Source: Acetothermia bacterium UBA3571 (GTDB taxonomy: Bacteria > Bipolaricaulota > Bipolaricaulia > Bipolaricaulales > Bipolaricaulaceae). From it: DNA of 30,901 nucleotides. The stretch lies in contig DFNI01000001.1 in assembly GCA_002375995.1 (NCBI GenBank), positions 1-30,901 of the forward strand, given 5' to 3'. The translations under genes and the position numbers were made by a program. The number at the start of each line of letters is the position of its first letter. The stretch's first letter is position 1. Below, piece by piece: positions 1 to 8,020 of this stretch. The notes under the pieces are model-generated. The model worked only from the letters and a program-made list of their open reading frames with translations. It made no database searches and was not told where the DNA came from.

Positions 1-798
1 CCACACCCCCGCCAGGCCCGCCAGCCCCCCCGAGAGCAGCATCACCCACACGCTCACCCCCAGGAACCCGATCCCGGCGTAGTGGGCTGCGTCCGGGGAG
101 TCCCCCGCCACCCGGATCTCGTACCCCAACCGAGTGCGGGAGAGGATCAACGCCGCCGTCACGGCCGCGACGAGGCCGATGAGGAGCGTGGGCCAGTGGA
201 CCTTGGAATACGCGAGGAGGGGGAGCCACGCGTCCCGGGGGAAGAGGTCGGTGTAGGCGAATCCCCGCATGGAAGGCCCCCGCCACGGTCCATAGATCAG
301 CCACTTCACCAGATACGCCATGATGTAGTTCATCATCAGGGTGGAGATGACATCGTTCACCTGGAGTTTCACCTTGAGGAGGGCGGGGATTATCCCCCAC
401 AGGGCGCCGGCGGCGAACCCCAAAAGGAACATGGCCGGGATCTTCCACGGAGCCGGGATCCCCGAGAAGAGGGCCACCCACGTGGCGGCCACCGCCCCCG
501 CCAGGAGCTGTCCCTCCGCCCCGATGTTCCAGAACTTGGCCCGGAACGCGATCACCAGTCCCACCCCGCACAAAAGCAGGGGGATGGTGCGCCGCAATAT
601 CTCCATGAGCCCGAATCGGGTCCCTAGGGTGGTGCGCCCGATGGCCGAATAGGCCTTTACGGGGCTAACCCCGTAGGCCCAGAAGATGATGGACATGAGA
701 AGCAGGGCGATCACGATGGCCAAAAGGGAATAGCCCAGGACCGCGGTCCGGGTGGGAGCCAGCCGCCGCTCGAGTACAAACGGGCCTATGCGCTTCAC
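1..798 (-). CDS. BMP-type (nucleoside) ABC transporter permease, 3' end outside window
   Basis: This is an inner-membrane permease of the branched-chain/ribose-like family that partners BMP-type binding proteins, related to YufP/NupP, and is predicted to import nucleosides or purines. The 266 visible codons contain repeated hydrophobic segments and the family pattern FRAKFWNIGAEGQ followed by a membrane stretch and KVKLQVNDVISTLMMNYI. The corresponding stretches of the permease at 2456 read FRGGVLNIGGEGQ and LNVNEILSTIMLNYI. The start is taken as GTG at 798, which overlaps the TGA of the upstream ATPase as GTGA, indicating translational coupling. The C-terminus lies off the window. A second permease would be expected just beyond. 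Family is fairly sure; the substrate is inferred. Confidence 0.88.
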   Translation of the reverse strand, partial: MKRIGPFVLERRLAPTRTAVLGYSLLAIVIALLLMSIIFWAYGVSPVKAYSAIGRTTLGTRFGLMEILRRTIPLLLCGVGLVIAFRAKFWNIGAEGQLLAGAVAATWVALFSGIPAPWKIPAMFLLGFAAGALWGIIPALLKVKLQVNDVISTLMMNYIMAYLVKWLIYGPWRGPSMRGFAYTDLFPRDAWLPLLAYSKVHWPTLLIGLVAAVTAALILSRTRLGYEIRVAGDSPDAAHYAGIGFLGVSVWVMLLSGGLAGLAGVW

Positions 799-2360
799 GC
801 CCTCACCCCACGCTTCTCGCCCGCCATCATGAGGCCGATCTCCTCCAAACTCGCCTCCTCCGGGGTCACCTCCCCCATGATCTCTCCCTCGAAGATAACC
901 GCGATCCTATCGGCCAGGGTCATGAGCTCCTCCAGATCCTCGGAGATGAGGAGGATGGCCGCGCCCCGCTCCCTTTGCTGCAAGAGGATCTGGCGGATCT
1001 GTTCCGTCGCGCCCACGTCCAGGCCGTAAGTAGGGTGGGCGGCCACCACTAGGGCCGGCTCACCCGAGAGCTCCCGGGCGAGGATCAGCCGCTGGATGTT
1101 GCCGCCCGAGAGGAGCTTCGCCGGGGTCTCGGGGCTCGGGGTCATGATCTCGTACTCCTCGATGGCGTGGCGGGCGAACCGCCGTACCGCCCGGAGATTG
1201 AGGAGGAACCCTCGACAGAAGGGGGGACGGTGGTGTTTTTTCAGGATGAGGTTCTCTGCCACCGACATCTCCGGGACGATCCCCATCTTCAGGCGTTCCT
1301 CGGGGATGTGGGCGACCCCCTTGTCCGCGATCCGGCGGGGGTTTTTGTTGGTGACGTCGTCCCCCAGGACCACCACCCTGCCCCGGGTGGCCCGTCTGAG
1401 CCCCGTGATCACCTCCACCAGCTCCTTCTGGCCATTGCCCGCCACCCCCGCGATCCCCAGGATCTCCCCCCGACACACGGAGAAAGAGATGCCTTTCAAC
1501 GCGGGGAGCCCGCGGTCCGAGAGGGCCCAGAGGTTCTCCACCACGAGGGCCTCGTTCCCACGCGCGCAGGCGGCCTTCTTCAGACGGAAAACCACCTCCC
1601 GGCCCACCATCATCTTGGCCAGGGTGGGTTTGTCCACCTCGGCGGTGGGGAGGGTGGCCACCACCTTGCCCCGGCGCATCACCGTGACCCGATCCGCCAC
1701 CGCCATCACCTCGTCGAGCTTGTGGGTGATGAAGATCACCGAATGCCCTTCTTCCTTCATCCGCTCGAGGATCTTGAAGAGCTCCTCCGATTCCTGGGGC
1801 GTGAGGACGGAGGTGGGCTCATCCAGGATGAGGATGTCCGCTCCCCGCACCAGGGCCTTGATGATCTCCACCCGCTGCTGCTCCCCCGCCGAAAGCTGCC
1901 ACACGTGGGCCTTGGGGTCCACCTTGAGGCCGTAGAGCTCCCCGAGCTCCCGGATCTTTCCCTCCACAGCCCGGGCGGGGGCGAGGAAGGGCGTACCGGA
2001 AAGGCCCAGGACCACGTTCTCGGCCACGGTGTGGCGCGCCACGAGCTTGAAGTGTTGGTGCACCATGCCGATCTTGTGGCGGATGGCGTCCCGGGGGCTT
2101 CTTATACGTACCCGCTTCCCGTAGAGGTAGATCTCGCCGGAGTCGGCCTGATAAAGCCCGTAGAGGATGTTCATGAGGGTGGTCTTTCCCGCCCCGTTTT
2201 CCCCGAGGAGCGCGTGTACTTCTCCACGGCGCACCTCGAAGGTGACGCGGTCGTTGGCCACCACTCCGGGGAAGGTTTTGACGATATCTACCATGAGGAG
2301 GGCGACGTCTTTGGAGGCTTCGGAGGGGGGCGGATGGGCGTTCGCTCTCTTCTCCGTCAT
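795..2360 (-). CDS. BMP-type ABC transporter ATP-binding protein (two NBDs, left operon)
   Basis: This cytoplasmic ATPase has two nucleotide-binding domains fused in one chain (521 aa), as in the YufO/NupO, RbsA and MglA families. The first domain has Walker A GENGAGKTT at about residues 53-61, the signature LSAGEQQR, and Walker B ILILDEPTSVLTP. The second domain has the degenerate P-loop AGVAGNGQ and the signature LSGGNIQR, as usual for the family. An open frame runs upstream to 2501, but ATG at 2360 (MTEKRA) is preferred because the promoter lies at 2371-2401 and would fall inside the longer frame. The gene is followed by the coupled permease at 798. Its sequence parallels the right-hand ATPase at 5579, so the two operons are related copies. 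No binding protein for this left system is visible. Confidence 0.92.
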   Translation of the reverse strand: MTEKRANAHPPPSEASKDVALLMVDIVKTFPGVVANDRVTFEVRRGEVHALLGENGAGKTTLMNILYGLYQADSGEIYLYGKRVRIRSPRDAIRHKIGMVHQHFKLVARHTVAENVVLGLSGTPFLAPARAVEGKIRELGELYGLKVDPKAHVWQLSAGEQQRVEIIKALVRGADILILDEPTSVLTPQESEELFKILERMKEEGHSVIFITHKLDEVMAVADRVTVMRRGKVVATLPTAEVDKPTLAKMMVGREVVFRLKKAACARGNEALVVENLWALSDRGLPALKGISFSVCRGEILGIAGVAGNGQKELVEVITGLRRATRGRVVVLGDDVTNKNPRRIADKGVAHIPEERLKMGIVPEMSVAENLILKKHHRPPFCRGFLLNLRAVRRFARHAIEEYEIMTPSPETPAKLLSGGNIQRLILARELSGEPALVVAAHPTYGLDVGATEQIRQILLQQRERGAAILLISEDLEELMTLADRIAVIFEGEIMGEVTPEEASLEEIGLMMAGEKRGVRA

Positions 2361-2370
2361 GGCGCCGTCT

Positions 2371-2401
2371 AGTATAGCAGGACCGGTAGGTAGGCTGTCA
2401 A
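2371..2401 (-). promoter_or_regulatory. Promoter of the left nucleoside ABC operon
   Basis: On the minus strand, a perfect -35 TTGACA (2396-2401) and a -10 TATACT (2371-2376) are separated by 19 bp. The long spacer is offset by an extended TGC just before the -10. It lies only a few bases upstream of the ATG at 2360, so the leader would be very short. Confidence 0.6.
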
Positions 2402-2402
2402 G

Positions 2403-2431
2403 TTGTCTTACAGGCTGATCGGCGCTATACT
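2403..2431 (+). promoter_or_regulatory. Promoter of the right nucleoside ABC operon
   Basis: A -35 TTGTCT (2403-2408) and a -10 TATACT (2426-2431) are separated by exactly 17 bp. The predicted start of transcription falls around 2438, ahead of the SD at 2443-2447. The -35 box sits one base from the -35 of the divergent promoter. An imperfect dyad, CTGTnA and TnACAG at 2393-2411, straddles both -35 boxes and could be a shared operator. Confidence 0.6.
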
Positions 2432-2455
2432 GCTTTTTTGTTAGGAGCGTTCTAC

Positions 2456-3559
2456 ATGCCCGATGGGTTGAGACCGCGACGGCCGGCAAGCCTTTTGGCA
2501 CAACTGGTCCCCCTCTTCGCCGTCCTCTTGGCCTTCGCGGTGGGCGCCTTGATGCTCTTGGCCCTGGGCGTGAACCCCTGGGGTGCTCTGAAGGCCCTCC
2601 TGCAAGGCGCTTTCGGTGACCTCAACGCCATCGCGGACACCATCGTCAAAGCCATACCGCTCCTTTTCGTGGGGCTCGGCATCTGCATCAGCTTCCGGGG
2701 CGGGGTGTTGAACATCGGGGGAGAGGGGCAGCTGGTGGTGGGGGCCCTGGCGGCCACCGCCGTGGCCCTAGCGGGTACAGGGCTCCCGGGGTGGATGCTC
2801 GTCACCGTTTCCCTCCTCGCCGGTGCTTTGGCCGGGGCGGCCTGGGGCGGGATCGCGGGCTTCCTCAAGGCGTACCTGAACGTGAACGAGATCTTGAGCA
2901 CCATCATGCTCAACTACATCGCCGTCTACGGGATGAACTACCTCCTGCGCGGCCCCATGATGGACCCCATCCAGGTCAAGCTCGGCTTCTTCATCCCCCA
3001 GACCGCCAGGCTCCCGCGCGCCGCGGACCTCCCCCGGCTCGTCCCCACACGCCTCCATCTGGGGGCGCTACTGGCCGTGGCCGTGGCGGTGTTGGTGTAC
3101 ATCTTCCTCTGGCGCACCACCGTGGGGTTCCGCATCCGCACCGTGGGGATGAGCCGCCGGGCCGCGTTGGCCGCCGGGATCGAGGTGAAGAGGTACATGG
3201 TGCTCGGACTCCTTTTGGCGGGGCTCCTCGCGGGATTGGGGGGCGCGGTGGAGGTGTTGGGGGTCCACCACCGCATGTTTACCGACGGGACCGCCTTCGG
3301 CTTCACCGGCGGGGCGGGGTTCAACGGGATCGTGGCCGCCCTCTTCGGACGGCTCCATCCCCTGGGCACGATCCCCTCCTCGTTCCTCTTCGGAGCCCTT
3401 CTTACGGGGGCCAACAAGATGCAGCGCGTGATGCAGGTTCCCGCGGCCCTGATCGTGGCCCTGAACGGCCTCATCGTCTTGTTCGTGGTGGGAAGCGAGG
3501 TCATCCGTCGCCGCAGGCTCCGGCGCCTGGAGAAGTTGTCCGCGGAGGGGAAGGGATGA
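2456..3559 (+). CDS. BMP-type (nucleoside) ABC transporter permease 1
   Basis: This is an inner-membrane permease of 367 aa, the YufP/NupP-like half of a nucleoside-type importer. It shows about nine hydrophobic segments, the family motif FRGGVLNIGGEGQ near residue 85, and the loop LNVNEILSTIMLNYIAVY. ATG 2456 is chosen because GGAG at 2443-2447 sits eight bases upstream; a TTG at 2438 would coincide with the predicted transcription start. The end overlaps the next permease by ATGA at 3556. It resembles the left permease at 798. Family is firm; nucleoside specificity is inferred from the family and from the downstream xanthine dehydrogenase genes. Confidence 0.92.
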   Translation: MPDGLRPRRPASLLAQLVPLFAVLLAFAVGALMLLALGVNPWGALKALLQGAFGDLNAIADTIVKAIPLLFVGLGICISFRGGVLNIGGEGQLVVGALAATAVALAGTGLPGWMLVTVSLLAGALAGAAWGGIAGFLKAYLNVNEILSTIMLNYIAVYGMNYLLRGPMMDPIQVKLGFFIPQTARLPRAADLPRLVPTRLHLGALLAVAVAVLVYIFLWRTTVGFRIRTVGMSRRAALAAGIEVKRYMVLGLLLAGLLAGLGGAVEVLGVHHRMFTDGTAFGFTGGAGFNGIVAALFGRLHPLGTIPSSFLFGALLTGANKMQRVMQVPAALIVALNGLIVLFVVGSEVIRRRRLRRLEKLSAEGKG

Positions 3560-4479
3560 TCGGGGCAACACTGGTGGGGATCGCCACCTCGGCCATCCGC
3601 CTCGCTACCCCGTATCTCTACGCCGCCATAGGGGAAGCCCTGGGACAGCTGAGCGGGGTCCTCAACCTGGGGGTGGACGGGATCATGCTCATGGGGGCGT
3701 TCTCCGGCTTCTACGTCACCCTCCTCACGGGGCACCCCACCCTGGGGCTTTTGGCGGCGGTGGGGACGGGGGGCCTGATGGGGTTGCTGATGGCCTTCGT
3801 CAGCGTCACCCTCCAGGCGGAGCAGGGGATAAGCGGGATCGGCCTCTACCTTTTCGGGCTGGGACTTAGCACCCTCCTTTTCGGGATGACGGTGGGGACG
3901 GTCAAGGCGGTGGCGGGCTTCCCCCCAACCCCCATCCCCGGCCTCTCCCAGATCCCCATCCTGGGGGAGATCCTCTTCTCCCACAACCCCCTGGTCTACG
4001 GGGCCTTCGCCCTGGTGCCGTTGGCCTGGTTCGTCCTGAACAAGACCCCTTTCGGCCTGAAACTCCGGGCGGCGGGACAGAACCCTCTGGCGGCCGATTC
4101 CCTGGGGGTCAACGTGATCCGGGTGCGTTACGTGGCCGTGATCATCGGGGGGATCCTCTCGGGGATCGCCGGGGCCTCCCTCTCCATCGCCCTCCTCAAC
4201 GTGTTCCAACAGAACATGACCAACGGGATGGGGTTCATCGCCGTGGCGTTGGTGTACTTCGGGGGGTGGCGTCCGTTGGGGGTGTTGGCGGGGGCGATGC
4301 TTTTCAGTACCGTGAACGCGATCCAGGTGTGGCTGCAGGTCCAGGGGGTGGACATCCCCTCGGACTTCGCCCTGATGATGCCCTACGTGATCACCATCCT
4401 GGTGCTTGCCTCCATGGCCCGGCGCAGGATCCACGTCCCCGCGGCCCTGAACAAGCCTTTCGAGCGGGGAGGGGAGTGA
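3556..4479 (+). CDS. BMP-type (nucleoside) ABC transporter permease 2
   Basis: This is the second permease of the importer (307 aa), the YufQ/NupQ-like partner. It is almost entirely hydrophobic and has the characteristic N-terminal stretch GQLSGVLNLGVDGIMLMGAF. Later come a cytoplasmic loop KTPFGLKLRAAGQNPLAADSLGV, which should contact the ATPase, and a conserved YFGGWRPLGVLAGA. The start codon overlaps the stop of permease 1 (ATGA), so the two are probably made in equal amounts. A much longer open frame begins upstream at 2791, but it lies across permease 1 and is not coding. The gene is followed after 57 bases by the binding protein. Confidence 0.92.
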   Translation: MIGATLVGIATSAIRLATPYLYAAIGEALGQLSGVLNLGVDGIMLMGAFSGFYVTLLTGHPTLGLLAAVGTGGLMGLLMAFVSVTLQAEQGISGIGLYLFGLGLSTLLFGMTVGTVKAVAGFPPTPIPGLSQIPILGEILFSHNPLVYGAFALVPLAWFVLNKTPFGLKLRAAGQNPLAADSLGVNVIRVRYVAVIIGGILSGIAGASLSIALLNVFQQNMTNGMGFIAVALVYFGGWRPLGVLAGAMLFSTVNAIQVWLQVQGVDIPSDFALMMPYVITILVLASMARRRIHVPAALNKPFERGGE

Positions 4480-4536
4480 GGAGGTGATGGCGGGGAGGAA
4501 CGTTTCAGTAGAAAAAAAACAAGGAGGTGTCGGGAC

Positions 4537-5532
4537 ATGATGCGGAAAATCGGGTTCGTGGCGTTAGTGTTGGTAATGGTGGACCTCATTTCGCTGGGGG
4601 CCCCGTTCCGAGTGGCGGTTATCCTCCCCAGCACCATCAACGACTTCGCCTGGAGCCAAAGCATGTACGAGGCATTAATGGCGATCCAGGAGGAGATGGG
4701 GGAGGAGAACTTCCAGTTCGTCTACTCCGAGAACATGTACGTCATCGCCGATGCCGCGGCGGCCATCCGCGATTACGCCGCTCAAGGGTACGACCTCATC
4801 ATCGCCCACGGCTCCCAGTACGGGAGCTCCCTGGTGGACATCGCCCCCGACTTCCCCAAAACGAGCTTCGTGTGGGGCTCCACCGCCCAGACCTTCACCG
4901 AGCTCGGCATCCACAACATCTTCGCCTACGCCCCTCACGCCGAGGAGGGAGGCTACGTGAACGGGGTCATCGCCGCCCTCCTCACCAAGACGGGGATCAT
5001 CGGCGGGATCGGCCCCATCAAAACCGGGGACGCCAAACGCTACGCCGCGGGGTTCGAGAAGGGGATCAAGGACACAAATCCCGATGTGCAGGTGAACTAT
5101 ACCTTCATCGGTTCCTACAGCGACGTGGCCCTGGCCTCCGAGGCCGCGCGCACCTTCGTCAACGCCGGGGCCGACGTCCTCACGGGCACTGCCCAGATGA
5201 CGGTGGGGGCCATCTCCGTGGCGAAGGAGAAGGGGATCACCTGGCTGGGGTACGATGTGGACCAGTCCCCCCTGGCCCCAAAGACCGTGGCGGCGAGCAT
5301 CGTAGTGGACTGGACCGTGGCCCTCAAGCCCATCATCGCCATGATCCGTGAAGGCAAATACGGCGGGGAGATCCTCCCCCTCACCTTTGCCAACGGGGGC
5401 CTGAAGCTCGTCCTCAACGACGCGGCCCTGGAGGGTAAGCTATCCCCCGCGGAGATCATCGAGCTCAAGGCGCTCGTCTGGGAGACGCTCCGGAAGATCG
5501 TGTCGGGGGAGATCATCATCGAGGTGGAGTGA
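4537..5532 (+). CDS. BMP-family substrate-binding protein
   Basis: This is a periplasmic binding protein of the basic membrane protein (BMP/Med/PnrA) family, 331 aa, which delivers nucleosides or purines to the permeases at 2456 and 3556. It begins with a signal peptide (about residues 1-22) followed by FRVAVILPSTINDFAWSQS, the family's first strand and ligand-loop region. Further family features are VAPDF-like DIAPDFPKTSFVWGS, AEEGGYVNGVIAALLTKT and GIGPIKTGDAKRYAAGFEKG. There is no lipobox cysteine, whereas many family members are lipoproteins, so a soluble periplasmic form is likely. The SD AAGGAGGT at 4521-4528 sits eight bases before the ATG. A strong hairpin follows the stop codon. Ligand identity is inferred from context. 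Confidence 0.92.
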   Translation: MMRKIGFVALVLVMVDLISLGAPFRVAVILPSTINDFAWSQSMYEALMAIQEEMGEENFQFVYSENMYVIADAAAAIRDYAAQGYDLIIAHGSQYGSSLVDIAPDFPKTSFVWGSTAQTFTELGIHNIFAYAPHAEEGGYVNGVIAALLTKTGIIGGIGPIKTGDAKRYAAGFEKGIKDTNPDVQVNYTFIGSYSDVALASEAARTFVNAGADVLTGTAQMTVGAISVAKEKGITWLGYDVDQSPLAPKTVAASIVVDWTVALKPIIAMIREGKYGGEILPLTFANGGLKLVLNDAALEGKLSPAEIIELKALVWETLRKIVSGEIIIEVE

Positions 5533-5540
5533 AACGGATC

Positions 5541-5568
5541 GGGGGGCGGGATGTCCCGTCCCCCTTTT
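5541..5568 (+). terminator. Hairpin with T-run after the binding-protein gene (partial terminator)
   Basis: An 11-bp stem pairs 5541-5551 with 5554-5564, with one G-T wobble. The central bases must open into a small loop, and TTTT follows at 5565-5568. It lies inside the operon, between the binding protein and the ATPase. It probably reduces read-through or protects the upstream mRNA 3' end, so that binding protein exceeds ATPase. Confidence 0.7.
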
Positions 5569-5578
5569 GCTTTCGCTT

Positions 5579-7099
5579 ATGCGCACACGAGTTGAAACAG
5601 TAGAAATGCGGGGAATCGTGAAAAGATTCCCCGGGGTGGTGGCCAACGATCACGTGGACTTCGAGGTCCGGTCTGGGGAGATCCACGCCCTCTTGGGGGA
5701 GAACGGCGCCGGCAAATCCACGCTGATGAAGATCCTCTACGGTATGTACCGCCCGGATGCCGGGGAGATCCTCATCGATGGGGAACGGGTGCGGTTTCGC
5801 TCCCCCCTCGACGCGATCCGTCGCGGCATCGGCATGGTCCACCAACACTTCATGCTGGTGGAGCCGTTCACCGTGGCGGAAAACGTGGCGCTGGGCCTTC
5901 CCTCGTCCCGCCGGTTCGTGAACGATCTAGATCGGGTGGCGGCCCGGATCCGGGAGTTGGCGGAACTCTATGGGTTCAAGGTGGACCCGGGGGCGTACAT
6001 CTGGCAGCTTTCGGTGGGGGAGCAGCAGCGGGTGGAGATCCTGAAGGTGCTTTACCGCGGGGCTTCGGTCCTCATTTTGGACGAGCCCACCGCGGTCCTC
6101 ACCCCCCAAGAGGTGGAGGGCCTTTTCCGGACCCTCCGGCGCATGAAGGAAGAAGGGCATGCCATCGTCTTCATAAGCCACAAGCTGAAAGAGGTCCTCT
6201 CCATCTCCGACCGGATCACGGTGCTGCGGGGCGGGCGGGTGGTGGGGACCATCCCGGCCGCCGATGCCACCCGGGAGGAGCTCGCCCGGATGATGGTGGG
6301 GCGGGAGGTGGTGTTTCGGCTGGAGCGCCCCGAGGTGGAGCCGGGGGAGGTGATGTTGGAGATCCGGGACCTCTGGGCCATGGGGGATCGGGGGGTCCCG
6401 GCCCTGCGCGGGGTGGACTTGGAGGTCCGGGCGGGGGAGATCGTGGGCCTGGCGGGGGTCTCGGGGAACGGCCAACGGGAGCTGGCGGAGGTAATCGTGG
6501 GGCTGCGCCGCCCCACCCGGGGGCGGGTCCAGATCGGCGGGACCGACGTCACCGGATGGCCCCCGGCGGAACTGATAAAGCTCGGGCTCTCCTACATCCC
6601 CGAGGAGAGGATGCGGGACGGGGGGGTCCCGGAGTTCTCGGTGGAGGACAACCTGGTGCTCAAGGATCACCCCTTCCGCCCCTTTTCCCGGGGGATCTTC
6701 TTGAACTTCCCGGAGATCGCCCGCTACGCCGAGCGGCTGATCGGGGACTTCGATATCCGCACTCCCTCCCGTCGCACCCCCTTGAAGAGCCTCTCCGGCG
6801 GCAACATCCAGAAGTTGATCCTGGCGCGGGAACTCTCCCGTTCCCCCAAGGTCCTCATCGCCGCGCAGCCCACCCGGGGCCTGGACGTCTCCGCCACGGA
6901 GTACGTGCGGCGGCGCATCCTCGAACAGAGAGAGCGAGGTACGGCCACGCTCCTCATCTCCGACGACCTGGACGAGATCCTCTCGTTGTCCGATCGGATC
7001 GCGGTGATCTACGAAGGGCGTATCATGGGGGTGGTGCGGACCGAGGAGGCGGACATCGAGGAGCTCGGCCTCATGATGGCCGGGGCGAAAAGCGCGTAA
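5579..7099 (+). CDS. BMP-type ABC transporter ATP-binding protein (two NBDs, right operon)
   Basis: This is the energising ATPase of the right nucleoside-type importer (506 aa, two fused nucleotide-binding domains). Walker A GENGAGKST is at about residues 40-48, the first signature is LSVGEQQR, and Walker B is VLILDEPTAVLTP. The second domain has the degenerate loop AGVSGNGQ, then LSGGNIQK and VLIAAQPTRGLDV. The start is uncertain: TTG 5567 lies in the T-run of the hairpin, ATG 5579 is preferred, and ATG 5606 would begin at the first core strand. None has a clear SD, consistent with low expression relative to the binding protein. The stop TAA overlaps the SD of the next gene, so it shares an operon with the xanthine dehydrogenase genes. 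Confidence 0.92.
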   Translation: MRTRVETVEMRGIVKRFPGVVANDHVDFEVRSGEIHALLGENGAGKSTLMKILYGMYRPDAGEILIDGERVRFRSPLDAIRRGIGMVHQHFMLVEPFTVAENVALGLPSSRRFVNDLDRVAARIRELAELYGFKVDPGAYIWQLSVGEQQRVEILKVLYRGASVLILDEPTAVLTPQEVEGLFRTLRRMKEEGHAIVFISHKLKEVLSISDRITVLRGGRVVGTIPAADATREELARMMVGREVVFRLERPEVEPGEVMLEIRDLWAMGDRGVPALRGVDLEVRAGEIVGLAGVSGNGQRELAEVIVGLRRPTRGRVQIGGTDVTGWPPAELIKLGLSYIPEERMRDGGVPEFSVEDNLVLKDHPFRPFSRGIFLNFPEIARYAERLIGDFDIRTPSRRTPLKSLSGGNIQKLILARELSRSPKVLIAAQPTRGLDVSATEYVRRRILEQRERGTATLLISDDLDEILSLSDRIAVIYEGRIMGVVRTEEADIEELGLMMAGAKSA

Positions 7100-7112
7100 G
7101 GAGGCGGACGCC

Positions 7113-7964
7113 ATGGCGATACGGAGATACCACTATGCTCGAGACGTGGACGAGGCCCTTTCGCTCCTTCTGGCCTACGAGGGTCGGGGGGCGCTCCTGG
7201 CTGGGGGAGTGGACCTCGCCCGGGGCCCGGGTACGGACGTGGAAGGCCTGATCGACATCACGGCCGCCGGGCTCGGGGGGATCTCCCGCGACGCCAAGAA
7301 GGGCCTCGTCATTGGGGCCACCGTCACCCTGGAGGAGATCCGGACCTCCCGGGAGGCGCGGGATTACCTCGGCGGGTTCCTGACCGAGGTGATGCGCCAT
7401 GTGGCCACACTGCCATTGCGGTGTATGGCCACCCTGGGCGGGGCGGTAGTCTCCGCCCACCCCTGGGCCGATATCCCCACGGCCCTCATCGCCTTGGGGG
7501 CCGAAGTTGCGTGGCGGAACGAGGAACGGGAGGAGCGGGCCCCGCTGGAAGAGCTTTACCGTCGGCCCTTCCGGGCCATCTTCCGCCGCGCGGTCCTCAC
7601 CGAAGTACGGCTCCCGGCGTGGGGGGGGGCCTTCGCCTTCGAGAAGGTCTCCCGCAACGCCGGGGACATCGCCCTCCTCAACTGCGCGTGCGGCCTCGGG
7701 GTGAAGGACGGGAAGGTCGCCTGGGCCCGGGTCGCCGTGGGGGCCACCCCCTACCGGGCCGCCCGTCTCACCGGGGTGGAGGAGCTCCTGGTGGGGGAGT
7801 CCCCCTCCGCGGAGCTCTTGGCCGAGGCCGGCCGCAAGGCGGCGGCCGAGGCGAAGGTAGGCGATGACCTGCGGGCCTCGGCGGAGTGGCGTCGGGCGGT
7901 GATACCCGCCTTGGTGCGGCGGGCCCTGGAACGCGCTGCAAGGGAGGTGAAGGGTGACGCGTAA
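7113..7964 (+). CDS. Xanthine dehydrogenase family, FAD-binding subunit
   Basis: This is the FAD subunit (283 aa) of a heterotrimeric molybdenum hydroxylase, of the CoxM/CutM/XdhB type, which passes electrons from the iron-sulfur subunit through FAD to an acceptor. The first FAD-binding loop is LLAGGVDLARG, where AGGTDL is usual. The second is ATLGGAVVSAHPWADIPTAL, where ATIGGN is usual. The C-terminal CO_deh_flav_C-like domain includes VAVGATPYRAARLTGVEELL. The length is typical of the family. The SD TAAGGAGG at 7097-7104 lies eight bases before the ATG. The last three codons fall inside a repeat element at 7954-8018, so the natural C-terminus may have been altered by it. Confidence 0.88.
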   Translation: MAIRRYHYARDVDEALSLLLAYEGRGALLAGGVDLARGPGTDVEGLIDITAAGLGGISRDAKKGLVIGATVTLEEIRTSREARDYLGGFLTEVMRHVATLPLRCMATLGGAVVSAHPWADIPTALIALGAEVAWRNEEREERAPLEELYRRPFRAIFRRAVLTEVRLPAWGGAFAFEKVSRNAGDIALLNCACGLGVKDGKVAWARVAVGATPYRAARLTGVEELLVGESPSAELLAEAGRKAAAEAKVGDDLRASAEWRRAVIPALVRRALERAAREVKGDA

Positions 7965-8018
7965 CGCGTGACGGGAAGGCTCTCCAAAACGCGTCACGCG
8001 TTACCCGTTACGCGTCAC
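7954..8018. repeat. Inverted array of 7-base GTRACGC units
   Basis: Three head-to-tail heptamers of the form GTGACGC/GTAACGC/GTGACGG (7954-7975) face four in the opposite orientation, CGTCACG/CGTTACC/CGTTACG/CGTCACG (about 7992-8019). GTAACGCGTGACG at 7961-7973 pairs perfectly with 7992-8004. The outer 12-mer at 7954-7965 also pairs with 8007-8018. The element spans the end of the FAD-subunit gene and reaches the next start codon. It looks like a small inserted repeat between coupled genes. Confidence 0.8.
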
Positions 8019-8020
8019 GG

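Noticed and set aside
1096..2372. Long plus-strand open frames over the left ATPase gene
   Set aside because: They are opposite-strand shadows of a GC-rich gene, with Pro/His/Arg-rich translations and no family motif.
2791..3555. N-terminal extension of the second nucleoside permease
   Set aside because: It lies over permease 1 in another frame and has a Pro/Arg/Gly-rich translation. ATG 3556 is coupled to the upstream stop.
4486..4540. 17-codon leader ORF ending in an ATGA overlap with the BMP binding protein
   Set aside because: The SD directly abuts the ATG and the peptide has no recognisable character. The binding-protein gene has its own well-spaced SD.
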